DNA from: Hominisplanchenecus faecis
Lineage (GTDB): Bacteria; Bacillota; Clostridia; Lachnospirales; Lachnospiraceae
NCBI RefSeq assembly: GCF_020687205.1
Contig: NZ_JAJEQE010000029.1
Coordinates: forward strand, 1 to 39,257
Reading direction: 5' to 3'
Length of the DNA: 39,257 nt
Each line of letters opens with the position of its first letter. Position 1 is the first letter of the stretch. The notes under the pieces were generated by a model. That model searched no databases, was not told the origin of the DNA, and saw only the letters and a list, made by a program, of their open reading frames with translations. Shown in pieces: positions 30,872-39,180 of this stretch. The translations under genes were made by a program, and so were the position numbers.

Positions 30872-32086
30872 ATGAAGAAAAAGAGGATAAAACAAAAAGA
30901 AGACAAAAAAACAGACCGGAAGCACGGAAACAGAACCCGGAAAGCAATCCTGGGTATTCTGAGTGTTTTAGTGCTCCTTTGTCTTAACAGCTGCGGAAGA
31001 GAGCTGGAGGAGCGGGAATTTCCGGATACACTAGTGATCCGGGACAGTGCACTCCCGTTTGAAAAATCTTTGCAGACAGAGCAGGATAAAAGCAGCAAAT
31101 ACCTGGATTATGGACAGGTACGCTGTATCCTGCTGGAAGATGATCTGGCAGAGGATGATGAAAAACTGGGAGAAGTATTGCTGGCACTGGAAAAACGCCC
31201 GGCTTTTTCAAGAAATATCTATTTTTTCACAGCAGATGGCAAAGTACTGGAACAGCGGGAGAAACAGAAAGAAGAATCGCAGGATTTAACCGGATTTTAT
31301 CAGAAAAGCACAGACCATAAAAGAGAAGCTGCCACACTGGGAAGCCTTCTGTACCGTCTGCACAACGGAAGCGGGGAACATAAAATTTTAAAGCTCAAAG
31401 AAGAGGATGGCAAACTTGTGCCGCAAAACTATCTCAATGTTTTAAAGAAAACAGAAAACGAAAATACGGCAAAGAAAACAAAAACAAAAACAACAAAAAC
31501 AATCCATGGAATAGAGAAACAGACAACAAAAGAGACAGCAGATCAGATCCAACAGGGGATCGCAAAGGAAATCCTGCGTTTTCATGTGCTGGCAAACAGC
31601 GACAGCGAAGAAGACCAGAAACTGAAACTGGAAGTCAAAGACCGGCTGGTAGATTATATGAAAGACATTCTGGACGGAGCAGAAGATGTTAAGGAAACAA
31701 AAAAACGTATCACAGAAAATCGGGAAACGATCTGTCTTGTGGCAGAACAGGAAATCCAGAAACAGGGCTATACTTATCCGGTGAGTGTAAATCTGGAAAA
31801 GTGCTATTTTCCGATGAAAACCTATGGGGACTGCACCTTTCCGGCAGGAACTTATGAGGCACTGCGAGTCTGCATCGGGAAAGCAAAAGGCAGAAACTGG
31901 TGGTGTGTACTCTACCCCGGCCTCTGCTTTGCTGACAGTGTAAATGTCATCGTGCCGGATGAGAAAAAACAGGAACTGAAAAACATCCTCACCGAAGAAG
32001 AATACGAAAGTCTGTTTGACTGGCGGGAAGATGATTATCAGATCCGATCTGGATTTTTGAGATTGTGGAGAAAACTATTTGCATAA
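30872..32086 (+). CDS. GerC N-domain / SpoIIR fusion lipoprotein
   Basis: One uninterrupted 404-residue frame holds two spore protein families. Residues 1-24 are very basic, 25-40 form a hydrophobic core and LNSC gives a lipobox with Cys41. Residues 41-192 resemble the N-terminal domain of GerC germination lipoproteins (GRELEEREFP, LDYGQVRCILLEDDL, RNIYFFTADGK). A Lys/Thr-rich linker (193-225) follows. Residues 226-385 are a full SpoIIR domain, including RFHVLANSDSEEDQKLKLEVKD, CYFPMKTYGDCTFPAGTYEALRV and GRNWWCVLYPGLCF. SpoIIR is the forespore-secreted signal that activates SpoIIGA to process pro-sigma-E. The gene occupies the normal gerC position. AAGGGAAAGAG precedes the ATG. The other GerC domains appear to be missing. 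Confidence 0.85.
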   Translation: MKKKRIKQKEDKKTDRKHGNRTRKAILGILSVLVLLCLNSCGRELEEREFPDTLVIRDSALPFEKSLQTEQDKSSKYLDYGQVRCILLEDDLAEDDEKLGEVLLALEKRPAFSRNIYFFTADGKVLEQREKQKEESQDLTGFYQKSTDHKREAATLGSLLYRLHNGSGEHKILKLKEEDGKLVPQNYLNVLKKTENENTAKKTKTKTTKTIHGIEKQTTKETADQIQQGIAKEILRFHVLANSDSEEDQKLKLEVKDRLVDYMKDILDGAEDVKETKKRITENRETICLVAEQEIQKQGYTYPVSVNLEKCYFPMKTYGDCTFPAGTYEALRVCIGKAKGRNWWCVLYPGLCFADSVNVIVPDEKKQELKNILTEEEYESLFDWREDDYQIRSGFLRLWRKLFA

Positions 32087-32116
32087 AAGAGGATACCGGA
32101 AAAGTATCCTCTTTTT
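32085..32116. terminator. Bidirectional terminator between the ger operon and thioredoxin
   Basis: AAAAGAGGATAC pairs with GTATCCTCTTTT around a 7-base loop, with T-tracts on both strands. It overlaps the stop codon of the GerC-SpoIIR gene and lies 20 bases from the converging thioredoxin stop. Confidence 0.95.
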
Positions 32117-32136
32117 CAAAATCAATGTAATATTTA

Positions 32137-32439
32137 TCAGCCGCGGATCAGTGCCAGAAGCTCTTCTTTTGACTGAACTCCGATCGTTTTTCCGGCAACT
32201 TCTCCATTTTTAAATACAATAAAGAACGGGACGGACATGATACGATATTTGCTTACCAGTTTCGGGTACTCATCAATATCGACCTGTCCGACCTTAAAAT
32301 CTTCTTCCAGGTCAAGCTCTTCCAGAACCGGATGCATAGCCTTGCACGGACCGCACCAGGTGGCAAAAAAATCAACAAGAACAGGTTTATCTGATTGAAG
32401 TACTTCTTTTTCAAAGTTTTCGCTTGTAAAAATCAACAT
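32137..32439 (-). CDS. trxA: Thioredoxin
   Basis: The 100-residue protein is a standard single-domain thioredoxin with the WCGPC active site (28-32) and the cis-proline in SVPFF. It reduces protein disulfides in the cytoplasm with electrons from thioredoxin reductase, which is not in this window. GAAAGGA lies ahead of the ATG. It is monocistronic on the minus strand, between the germination and Bce operons. Several thioredoxin-like paralogues are usual in these genomes, so the symbol is by family. Confidence 0.92.
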   Translation of the reverse strand: MLIFTSENFEKEVLQSDKPVLVDFFATWCGPCKAMHPVLEELDLEEDFKVGQVDIDEYPKLVSKYRIMSVPFFIVFKNGEVAGKTIGVQSKEELLALIRG

Positions 32440-32535
32440 AAAAAATCATTCCTTTCTTTTGCAGATCTGTAATTCATGTTATACTGGCTTTGAAATGCCG
32501 GAAGATGCGAAGAAGAATTCGATATCTTCATGGTT

Positions 32536-32544
32536 AGTATACCA
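32536..32544 (-). promoter_or_regulatory. Extended -10 promoter of the thioredoxin gene
   Basis: On the minus strand TGGTATACT gives TG, one base, then TATACT. The -35 region is poor, consistent with an extended -10 type. The leader to the ATG would be about 90 bases. A plus-strand TGTTATACT (32477-32485, with TTTTGC 17 bases upstream) nearby could serve the divergent bceRS genes. Confidence 0.4.
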
Positions 32545-32671
32545 CAATCGGTAAAAAATAATAGTGACTTTTGCAACAAAAATGCAAATACCAAACAGAG
32601 AGAGAATTGCGGGGATTGTGCTGCAATAAAGCAATATATGGGCATTTTTCGAAGAGAGGAAAGAAAAGCAT

Positions 32672-33391
32672 ATGCAGGATTTTCAAGAAGATGAGAAAAA
32701 GAATCATGATCGGATCATGCTGGTGGAGGATGATACGACGATCACACATGTTCTGAAACGGCAGCTGGAGCGAGGGGGATATGAAGTATTTGACACGGTG
32801 GATTTTGAACATGTGATGGAAGCATTTGCCGGGTGGAAACCGGATCTGGTGCTGATGGATCTGACGCTTCCGTTTTTCAATGGCTATTACTGGTGCAGCG
32901 AGATACGAAAAGTAAGCGATGTACCGATCATTGTGATCTCATCTGCAGGGGATGATATGAATCTTGTCATGGCGATCAACATGGGAGCAGATGATTTTCT
33001 GGCAAAGCCGTTCGGCATGGAAGTGGTTGTAGCCAAAATACAGGCAGTGCTTCGTCGTTCTTATGCATTTGTATCGGAAAAAGCACTCTGCTGTGTCGGA
33101 AACGTGACATTGGATCTGACAGAAGCCGTTCTGCATTATAAGGAGAAAGAGCTGAAGCTGTCCGGAAATGAATTTGGAATTTTAAAAATATTGATGAAAA
33201 ATCCAAAAAGACCTGTCTCCAGGGAAGAACTGATGCGTTCGCTGTGGGAATCAGAACATTTTATTGATGACAATACGCTGACGGTCAATGTGACAAGACT
33301 TCGAAAAAAACTGGAAGAAATCGGACTTTGCGAATTTATTAAGACGCGAAAAGGGATTGGCTATCAGATCAGGGAGGAGCAGGTTAGATGA
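32672..33391 (+). CDS. bceR: BceR-like response regulator
   Basis: The 239-residue OmpR-family regulator has a receiver domain (about 14-125) with phospho-acceptor Asp63 in LVLMDLTLP, and a C-terminal winged HTH (about 145-235) with the DNTLTVNVTRLRKKL recognition region. Adjacency to a short-loop kinase and a BceAB-type transporter identifies it as the regulator of a peptide-antibiotic detoxification module. A matching operator lies upstream of bceA. The start at 32672 has GAGAGGA at a slightly long distance. The kinase gene starts within its last codons. Confidence 0.9.
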   Translation: MQDFQEDEKKNHDRIMLVEDDTTITHVLKRQLERGGYEVFDTVDFEHVMEAFAGWKPDLVLMDLTLPFFNGYYWCSEIRKVSDVPIIVISSAGDDMNLVMAINMGADDFLAKPFGMEVVVAKIQAVLRRSYAFVSEKALCCVGNVTLDLTEAVLHYKEKELKLSGNEFGILKILMKNPKRPVSREELMRSLWESEHFIDDNTLTVNVTRLRKKLEEIGLCEFIKTRKGIGYQIREEQVR

Positions 33392-34353
33392 AAAAGGCTA
33401 TGGCTGCCCTGATATTGTTTCTGATAGAGACGCTCTTGTTTTATCTCTATGAAATGCCGCTGGAGGCATGGGCTTACAGCAGTGTGTTTATTCTTTTGAT
33501 TTTTGGCGGATGGATCATTCTGGATGAAGTGCAGCAAAGAAAAAAATATAAACAACTGAAAAATATCCAAAAAGAAGCAGAAGTTTATCTGGAAACGGAA
33601 CATTTTGGAAAGCCGGAAAACGCTGTTGAAAAAGAATATCAGAATCTTGCAGAGATGCTGGGAAGACAGTGGGAAAATGCCAGGCAGGAAGCAAGATGTC
33701 AGATCAGTGAAGCAAATCGTTATTACATAAGGTGGTCACATCAGATCAAGACGCCGATCGCTGCCCTCCGCCTGCTTCTAGAGGAAGAAGAGCCGGATCG
33801 TGCTGCCATGGAAGGAGAAATCTACCGGATCGAACAGTATGTGGAATTTGCACTCCAGTATCAACGTTTGGAAGGCGGGCACAAAGATCTGGTATTTGCC
33901 CATTACAGCCTGGAAAGTATTGTCAAAAAAGCCCTGAAAAAAACAGGCGTTCTCTTTTGCCGGACAAAGCTTGCCCTGGAGCTAGGCAATCTGCAGACAG
34001 ATGTGCTGACTGATGAAAAATGGCTGGTCTTTGTGCTGGAGCAGGTACTTACCAATGCCGTGAAATATACCAGGAAAGGAAAAATTTCCATTTATCTGGA
34101 TCCGGAAAAAGAAAAAACGCTGGTCGTAGAAGATACCGGCATGGGAATCCGTCCGGAAGATCTGCCGCGTATCTTTGAATGGGGATATACCGGGTACAAC
34201 GGAAGGATCAAGAACCGTGCCACCGGCATCGGACTGGCCCTGTGCAGACAGACCATGGAAATGCTGGGACATCGTATTTCGGCAAAATCCGAGCCGGGAA
34301 AAGGGACATGTATTTATCTGGATCTTGCAGTCGATCCAGTCCGGGATTACTGA
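33388..34353 (+). CDS. bceS: BceS-like intramembrane-sensing histidine kinase
   Basis: The 321-residue kinase has two transmembrane helices (about 4-20 and 29-46) joined by a very short external loop, so it lacks its own extracellular sensor. The phospho-acceptor His118 is in WSHQIKTPIAALRL, and the ATPase domain has the N-box VLTNAVKYT, DTGMGIRPEDLP and GIGLALC. This is the BceS/intramembrane-sensing class, which detects peptide antibiotics through the partner transporter. The start overlaps bceR by four bases (ATGA). Confidence 0.92.
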   Translation: MKKAMAALILFLIETLLFYLYEMPLEAWAYSSVFILLIFGGWIILDEVQQRKKYKQLKNIQKEAEVYLETEHFGKPENAVEKEYQNLAEMLGRQWENARQEARCQISEANRYYIRWSHQIKTPIAALRLLLEEEEPDRAAMEGEIYRIEQYVEFALQYQRLEGGHKDLVFAHYSLESIVKKALKKTGVLFCRTKLALELGNLQTDVLTDEKWLVFVLEQVLTNAVKYTRKGKISIYLDPEKEKTLVVEDTGMGIRPEDLPRIFEWGYTGYNGRIKNRATGIGLALCRQTMEMLGHRISAKSEPGKGTCIYLDLAVDPVRDY

Positions 34354-34357
34354 AAAC

Positions 34358-34371
34358 TTACACAGATGTAA
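34358..34371. promoter_or_regulatory. BceR-type operator
   Basis: TTACA-CAGA-TGTAA is an exact fit to the BceR binding pattern TNACA-N4-TGTAA. It lies just after the bceS stop and upstream of bceAB, so phosphorylated BceR should activate the transporter genes from here. Confidence 0.75.
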
Positions 34372-34380
34372 GGTTAAAAA

Positions 34381-34424
34381 AGGAATTGTAAGCCATTTCG
34401 ATGGATTTGCAGTTCCTGTTTTTA
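34381..34424 (+). terminator. Terminator or attenuator between bceS and bceA
   Basis: AGGAA and TTCCT close a long stem with several G-U pairs and a CCAT-TTCG-ATGG tip, followed by GTTTTTAT. It would end the bceRS transcript or attenuate read-through into bceAB. Confidence 0.7.
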
Positions 34425-34545
34425 TACAATGATGTGGGTGTCAGGAATGAAAACCTGAAACGATCATGTGGATGGTGGAGTATCAAATACAAAGCGATCC
34501 GCAGGGTATTATAAGACACAGTAAAAAATGGCAGGAGGACTGGAA

Positions 34546-35310
34546 ATGGAATTATTAAATGTTTCACACTTGAAAAAAATATATACCACAAGATTCGGCG
34601 GCACGCAGGTGCAGGCACTTTCGGATGTGAATTTTTCCGTCGAAGAAGGAGAATTTGTGGCGATCATGGGAGAGAGCGGTTCGGGAAAAACGACGCTTCT
34701 GAACATTCTGGCAACACTCGACAAACCGACAGCCGGAGAAGTTCTGCTTTCCGGAGTGGATATGAGCAGCATTCCGGAAAAACAGCTTGCCATGTACCGC
34801 AGAAACAATCTTGGATTTGTTTTTCAGGATTTCAACTTGCTGGATACGTTTTCGCTGAAAGACAACATTATGCTTCCGCTGGTCTTATCCGGAAAGACTT
34901 ACAGTGAAATGGCACCGAAAATGATGGAACTTTCACGCAGACTGTCCATTGAAAAGCTTCTGGAGAAATATCCGTATGAAGTGTCCGGCGGTCAGAAACA
35001 GCGTGCAGCGATCGCAAGGGCACTGATCACAGAACCGAAGATCATTCTGGCGGACGAACCGACCGGGGCACTGGATTCCAGAGCGGCGGCAGGTGTGATG
35101 GATCTGTTTGAGTACATCAACCGGGAAGGACAGACCATCTTGATGGTAACGCACAGCATTCAGGCAGCAAGCCATGCATCCAGGGTTCTGTTTATCAAAG
35201 ATGGCGAGGTATATCATCAGATCTACCGCGGAATGTCCGGACAGAGGGAAATGCTGCAGAAGATTTCAGATACACTGACCCTGATCACAGCAGGGAGGGA
35301 AGAGGCATGA
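34546..35310 (+). CDS. bceA: BceA-like ABC transporter ATPase
   Basis: The 254-residue ATPase has the Walker A motif GESGSGKTT (42-50), the Q-loop region FVFQDFNLLDTFSL, the signature VSGGQKQR and Walker B IILADEPTGALD. It belongs to the MacB/BceA subfamily that pairs with a ten-helix permease and frees or removes peptide antibiotics from their lipid targets. ATG 34546 has AGGAGG seven bases upstream. Its end overlaps bceB by four bases (ATGA). A BceR box upstream indicates induction by BceRS. Confidence 0.94.
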   Translation: MELLNVSHLKKIYTTRFGGTQVQALSDVNFSVEEGEFVAIMGESGSGKTTLLNILATLDKPTAGEVLLSGVDMSSIPEKQLAMYRRNNLGFVFQDFNLLDTFSLKDNIMLPLVLSGKTYSEMAPKMMELSRRLSIEKLLEKYPYEVSGGQKQRAAIARALITEPKIILADEPTGALDSRAAAGVMDLFEYINREGQTILMVTHSIQAASHASRVLFIKDGEVYHQIYRGMSGQREMLQKISDTLTLITAGREEA

Positions 35311-37343
35311 AACGATTCTTTTATGCGAAAATAGCACTGACAAATCTGAAAAAAAACAGACAGACCTGTTTTCCGTATCTTCTGACCTGTATTGCAACGA
35401 TCATGATGTTTTATATCATGGCCAGCCTTTCCACGAATTCTGCACTGAATAAAATGCGGGGCGGGGCAACGATGAAAATTGTGCTGATATTTGGAAGCGT
35501 TATAGTTGGGATTTTTGCAGTTTTGTTTTTATTTTATACAAATAGTTTTCTTGTGAAACGCAGAAAAAAAGAGTTTGGTCTTTATTACATTTTAGGTATG
35601 GAAAAACGCCACATCAGCCGTGTGATACTGTGGGAAACAATCTATACGGCAATACTCTCGCTCCTGTTTGGAATCGCATGCGGAATCCTGTTTTCCAAAC
35701 TGGTTTTTCTGGGACTTCTGAAAATTCTGAAGATGGAGGTTGTGATCGGTGTGGAAGTCAGTGCTTTTACGCTGGCAGAAACCATCGGACTTTTTACAGG
35801 GATCTTTCTTTTGATCTTCTTTAACAGCGTCCGCCTGATCTATATGGTACGGCCGGCTGAACTGCTAAAAGGCGGTCAGATCGGTGAAAAAATGCCGAAA
35901 ACAAAATGGCCATTGGCAGTGCTTGGTATCGTGACACTTACAGGCGGCTATATCCTTGCACTGAAGGCAGATAATGTTATGACCGGGCTGAATACTTTTT
36001 TTGTGGCAGTACTTCTCGTTATCGTCGGAACGTTTTCCCTGTTTACGGCAGGGAGCATTGCCTTTCTGAAAGTGCTGCAGAAAAACAAACGCTACTATTA
36101 TAAAACAAATCATTTTATTTCGGTTTCCGGAATGATTTATCGCATGAAGCAGAATGCGGTCAGTCTTTCTTTGATCTGCATCATGTCAACCGGAGTCCTG
36201 CTCCTGATCTCTTCTACAACAAGTCTTTATGTCGGACAGGAGCATTCGCTGTATATGCATTATCCGAAGGAATTCAGAATTTCACTCAGTCTTGGAACGG
36301 AACCGGATGACAGTGCACAGTTTGAAAAAGAATTAAAAGAAATCGGTACTTATGCAGAAAATTACCTGAAAGATAACAAAATTGACGTAAAAAACGAAGA
36401 AAGTCAGACCGTGATCGATGTGGCTGCATTGCAGAAGGATGGAAACGTGCAGATTACATCGAGCAGAATCTACGACTCTGAAGATTTTGAAAATCTGTGC
36501 ATGCTGCAGGCAGTCACGCTGGAAGATTATAACCGGGAAACAAAAAAGAACGAGACATTAAAGGATGGAGAAGCACTGGTATTTCTGGAAGATGTCCCAC
36601 TGCAGCAGGACACTTTCTCTGTCAACAATATGAAGTGGAAAGTGAAACACCTGCCGGAGGATACCAGGATGGGAGATACCGGACTGGAATTTTATGCAAA
36701 TCCGGTATACCGTATCGTGGTAAAAGATTTTGCACAGCTGCAGGATCTCTGGAAAATAAACAAAGAAGTATACAGAGAAAACGCATCGAGAGTAAAATAT
36801 GAATACAGCTTTGATGTGGATCTTCCGGAAGAAAAAATACAGAAACTGACAAGCAGTCTGCATGCTTATTTTGGAGAACAAAAAGATGCACCACACGCTT
36901 TTGTGTATGGAATCGAGAACAGGACAGAAGGCAGAGTGGAATTTTACAGCCTGTACGGCGGATTGTTTTTCCTTGGAATTTTTCTGGGGCTTCTCTTTGT
37001 CATGGCAACCGTCCTGATCATCTATTACAAACAGATATCCGAAGGTTATGAAGACAAAGAACGCTTTGCAATCCTTAAAAAGATCGGTATGGAACGGGGT
37101 GAGATCAACGCCTCTATCCACAGCCAGGTTCTGATGGTGTTCTTCCTGCCGCTTGTTTTAGCCGGAATCCACAGTTGTTTTGCTTTCCATCTGGTCAAAG
37201 AAATCCTGATGGGTGGTTTTGGGCTTTGGGATGTGAAACTTCTGGTTCTCAGTGCAGTCCTTACGTTCCTGGCATTTGCCGTATTTTATGTGATCGTGTA
37301 TCTGCTCACTGCCAGAGAATACTATAAAATTGTAAGTGAGTAA
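35307..37343 (+). CDS. bceB: BceB-like FtsX-family permease
   Basis: The 678-residue permease has about ten transmembrane helices and the FtsX domain near the N-terminus (FGLYYILGMEKRHI). A large extracellular domain of roughly 200 residues (about 310-540) lies between helices 7 and 8, the BceB hallmark, and a second FtsX-like segment (RFAILKKIGMERGEI) follows. With BceA it forms the sensor and detoxifier for cell-wall-active peptides and relays flux to BceS. The particular antibiotic cannot be predicted from the external domain. Last gene of the bce cluster; the ECF sigma gene follows after about 80 bases. Confidence 0.92.
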   Translation: MKRFFYAKIALTNLKKNRQTCFPYLLTCIATIMMFYIMASLSTNSALNKMRGGATMKIVLIFGSVIVGIFAVLFLFYTNSFLVKRRKKEFGLYYILGMEKRHISRVILWETIYTAILSLLFGIACGILFSKLVFLGLLKILKMEVVIGVEVSAFTLAETIGLFTGIFLLIFFNSVRLIYMVRPAELLKGGQIGEKMPKTKWPLAVLGIVTLTGGYILALKADNVMTGLNTFFVAVLLVIVGTFSLFTAGSIAFLKVLQKNKRYYYKTNHFISVSGMIYRMKQNAVSLSLICIMSTGVLLLISSTTSLYVGQEHSLYMHYPKEFRISLSLGTEPDDSAQFEKELKEIGTYAENYLKDNKIDVKNEESQTVIDVAALQKDGNVQITSSRIYDSEDFENLCMLQAVTLEDYNRETKKNETLKDGEALVFLEDVPLQQDTFSVNNMKWKVKHLPEDTRMGDTGLEFYANPVYRIVVKDFAQLQDLWKINKEVYRENASRVKYEYSFDVDLPEEKIQKLTSSLHAYFGEQKDAPHAFVYGIENRTEGRVEFYSLYGGLFFLGIFLGLLFVMATVLIIYYKQISEGYEDKERFAILKKIGMERGEINASIHSQVLMVFFLPLVLAGIHSCFAFHLVKEILMGGFGLWDVKLLVLSAVLTFLAFAVFYVIVYLLTAREYYKIVSE

Positions 37344-37360
37344 AAAACTTTTCTGTATAT

Positions 37361-37387
37361 GCACCCAAATGATACACAGCCTCGTCT
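37361..37387 (+). promoter_or_regulatory. Possible ECF-type promoter of the second sigma gene
   Basis: GCACCC (37361-37366), a 17-base spacer and CGTC followed by TAA (37384-37387) resemble ECF promoters, which end in CGTC. This would allow self-activation. The -35 lacks the usual AAC, so confidence is low. Confidence 0.3.
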
Positions 37388-37423
37388 AATAAGTGAAAGA
37401 CGCAAATGAAAGGGGGAACAGAA

Positions 37424-37915
37424 ATGTTTCTGGTAAAGCAGGCACAGAGGGGAGATGCCGATGCCTTTGTCGCTCTGATCGAAAAATATAAAATGGATCT
37501 CTACAAAGTCGCAAAAGCCTGTCTGAAAAATGAAGAAGATGTGGCAGATGCGATGCAGGAGACGACACTTTCGGCGTGGGAACACATAGGCGAGCTGAAA
37601 AAGGCAGCTTATTTTAAGACGTGGCTGACCAGAATCCTGATCAATAACTGCAACAACGTGTTAAGAGAACGGAAACGCTGCATTGCCACGGAAGATTTTT
37701 CCATGCAGGGCGAAGAGCCGCAGGCAAAGACCGATGCAGAATTTTATGAGATGCTTTCCTGTCTGCCGGAGAAATATAAACATATATTTCTTCTGTATTA
37801 TGGACAGGGATTTCGAACAAGAGAGATCGCAGAGATTCTGGATCTCAGTGAGAACACGGTGAAGAGCAGACTTAGAAGGGGCAGGGAAAGTCTGAAAAGT
37901 CAGTTAATACTTTGA
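37424..37915 (+). CDS. ECF sigma-70 factor
   Basis: The 163-residue protein is a typical two-domain ECF sigma: region 2 (about 1-70, DADAFVALIEKYKMDLYKVAKACLKNEEDVADAMQ) and region 4 (about 105-160, with YGQGFRTREIAEILDLSENTVKSRLRRGRE). ATG 37424 is preceded by AAGGGGGAA; a start 18 bases upstream is less likely. A DUF4179-like anti-sigma gene follows after 27 bases. Position directly behind bceB suggests an envelope-stress role, which is inference. Confidence 0.93.
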   Translation: MFLVKQAQRGDADAFVALIEKYKMDLYKVAKACLKNEEDVADAMQETTLSAWEHIGELKKAAYFKTWLTRILINNCNNVLRERKRCIATEDFSMQGEEPQAKTDAEFYEMLSCLPEKYKHIFLLYYGQGFRTREIAEILDLSENTVKSRLRRGRESLKSQLIL

Positions 37916-37942
37916 AAATACTTATAAGGAGGCCGGGAGTAT

Positions 37943-39079
37943 ATGTTATATACAGAAAAAGAATTACAGGATACATTAAAAAAAGACGTTACGATATCAA
38001 AAGAAACAGAAAAGCGGATGCAGGAAACTTATGCACAGATCAGAAGAGATACAAAAACATCAAAAAAGCGGGGCAGAAAGCATAGCAGTATGGTAGCCGC
38101 TGCGGCACTTGCCGTGATTCTGATCTCTGGCACAACCGCAGGAGCTGCGTATATCAGTGCACATACCGATCTGCTTGGCAATGTGTTCGGACAGCAGAGC
38201 CGTGCGACAAAAGAAGCTTATGATACGGTCGTAGATAATGGAAAAGGCGGCACGACTGTGACGATGCCGTCAAGAGAATATGTGGCAGTCGATGAGGCAC
38301 AGGCAGAAAAACTGGTGGAGCCTTACGTAGAAGATTTAAATATCACAAGAAAAATCGGAGATTACACCTTGACGATCATCAATAATATTTCGGATGGAAA
38401 TGCAGGTGTTCTGTCTCTGAAACTGGAAAATCCAAACGGAATCAAAGCCATTCATGCAGATGAAGGAACAAATGAGGCAAAAGGTGCTTATTTTACACAG
38501 GATCGTGACTTCTATTTCTATCTGGAAGGTGCAGATGAGAGCCTTGTAGCAGACAAAATGACGATCGACAGCAAAAAGAGCAGCGACACCTGTTATTACC
38601 TCTATTCCAGCTATGTCTGCTCTGCTAAGAATACCGATCTGAAATTTCATCTGGAGCAGTATGGAAAACCAGTTTCAGAACTGAAAGATGACGATATGGC
38701 TACACAGAAAGAAGACATTGCACTTGGTATCGGAAAAATGCCGCTGACCAGTGCAGTGAATCCAGAAAACAACAAAGAACAGTTTGCTTATTCAGCAATC
38801 TCACTTTCCCTGAATCTGGCAAATGGATTTGGACTGGACGATGAGATCCAGAAAGAAGACGGACAGACCTTTATAGATCCGTATTACCTGAAAAAACTGG
38901 TGCTGAAATACAAAGACGGAAGCGAATACACCGTTCTGGATGAAAATGTGGACAACACAAACTATGTCTGCGGCGAAATGGAAAACGGAGATACCATCAA
39001 GATCGTGTTTAACCGCATCGTAGACTGGAGCCAGGTGGAGACGCTTGTTGTAAATGATGTGGAAATTTCGGTTCAGTAG
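37943..39079 (+). CDS. Membrane-anchored anti-sigma protein (DUF4179-like)
   Basis: The 378-residue protein has a short basic cytoplasmic N-terminus (1-47), one transmembrane helix (about 48-70) and a long extracellular domain. The layout matches the protein at 22690-23898, although the two are clearly diverged in sequence. It should restrain the adjacent ECF sigma through its N-terminal tail and respond to an external signal. AAGGAGG lies ahead of the ATG. The stop is about 100 bases from the right-hand repeat. Confidence 0.8.
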   Translation: MLYTEKELQDTLKKDVTISKETEKRMQETYAQIRRDTKTSKKRGRKHSSMVAAAALAVILISGTTAGAAYISAHTDLLGNVFGQQSRATKEAYDTVVDNGKGGTTVTMPSREYVAVDEAQAEKLVEPYVEDLNITRKIGDYTLTIINNISDGNAGVLSLKLENPNGIKAIHADEGTNEAKGAYFTQDRDFYFYLEGADESLVADKMTIDSKKSSDTCYYLYSSYVCSAKNTDLKFHLEQYGKPVSELKDDDMATQKEDIALGIGKMPLTSAVNPENNKEQFAYSAISLSLNLANGFGLDDEIQKEDGQTFIDPYYLKKLVLKYKDGSEYTVLDENVDNTNYVCGEMENGDTIKIVFNRIVDWSQVETLVVNDVEISVQ

Positions 39080-39180
39080 TATAAAAAAGAGATGCCAAAG
39101 AAAGAACAATAAAAAGTTGTGGCGGAGGTTTGTATAAATGTGCAAATGAAGACCATAGAAATGATTTTATAAAATATATA

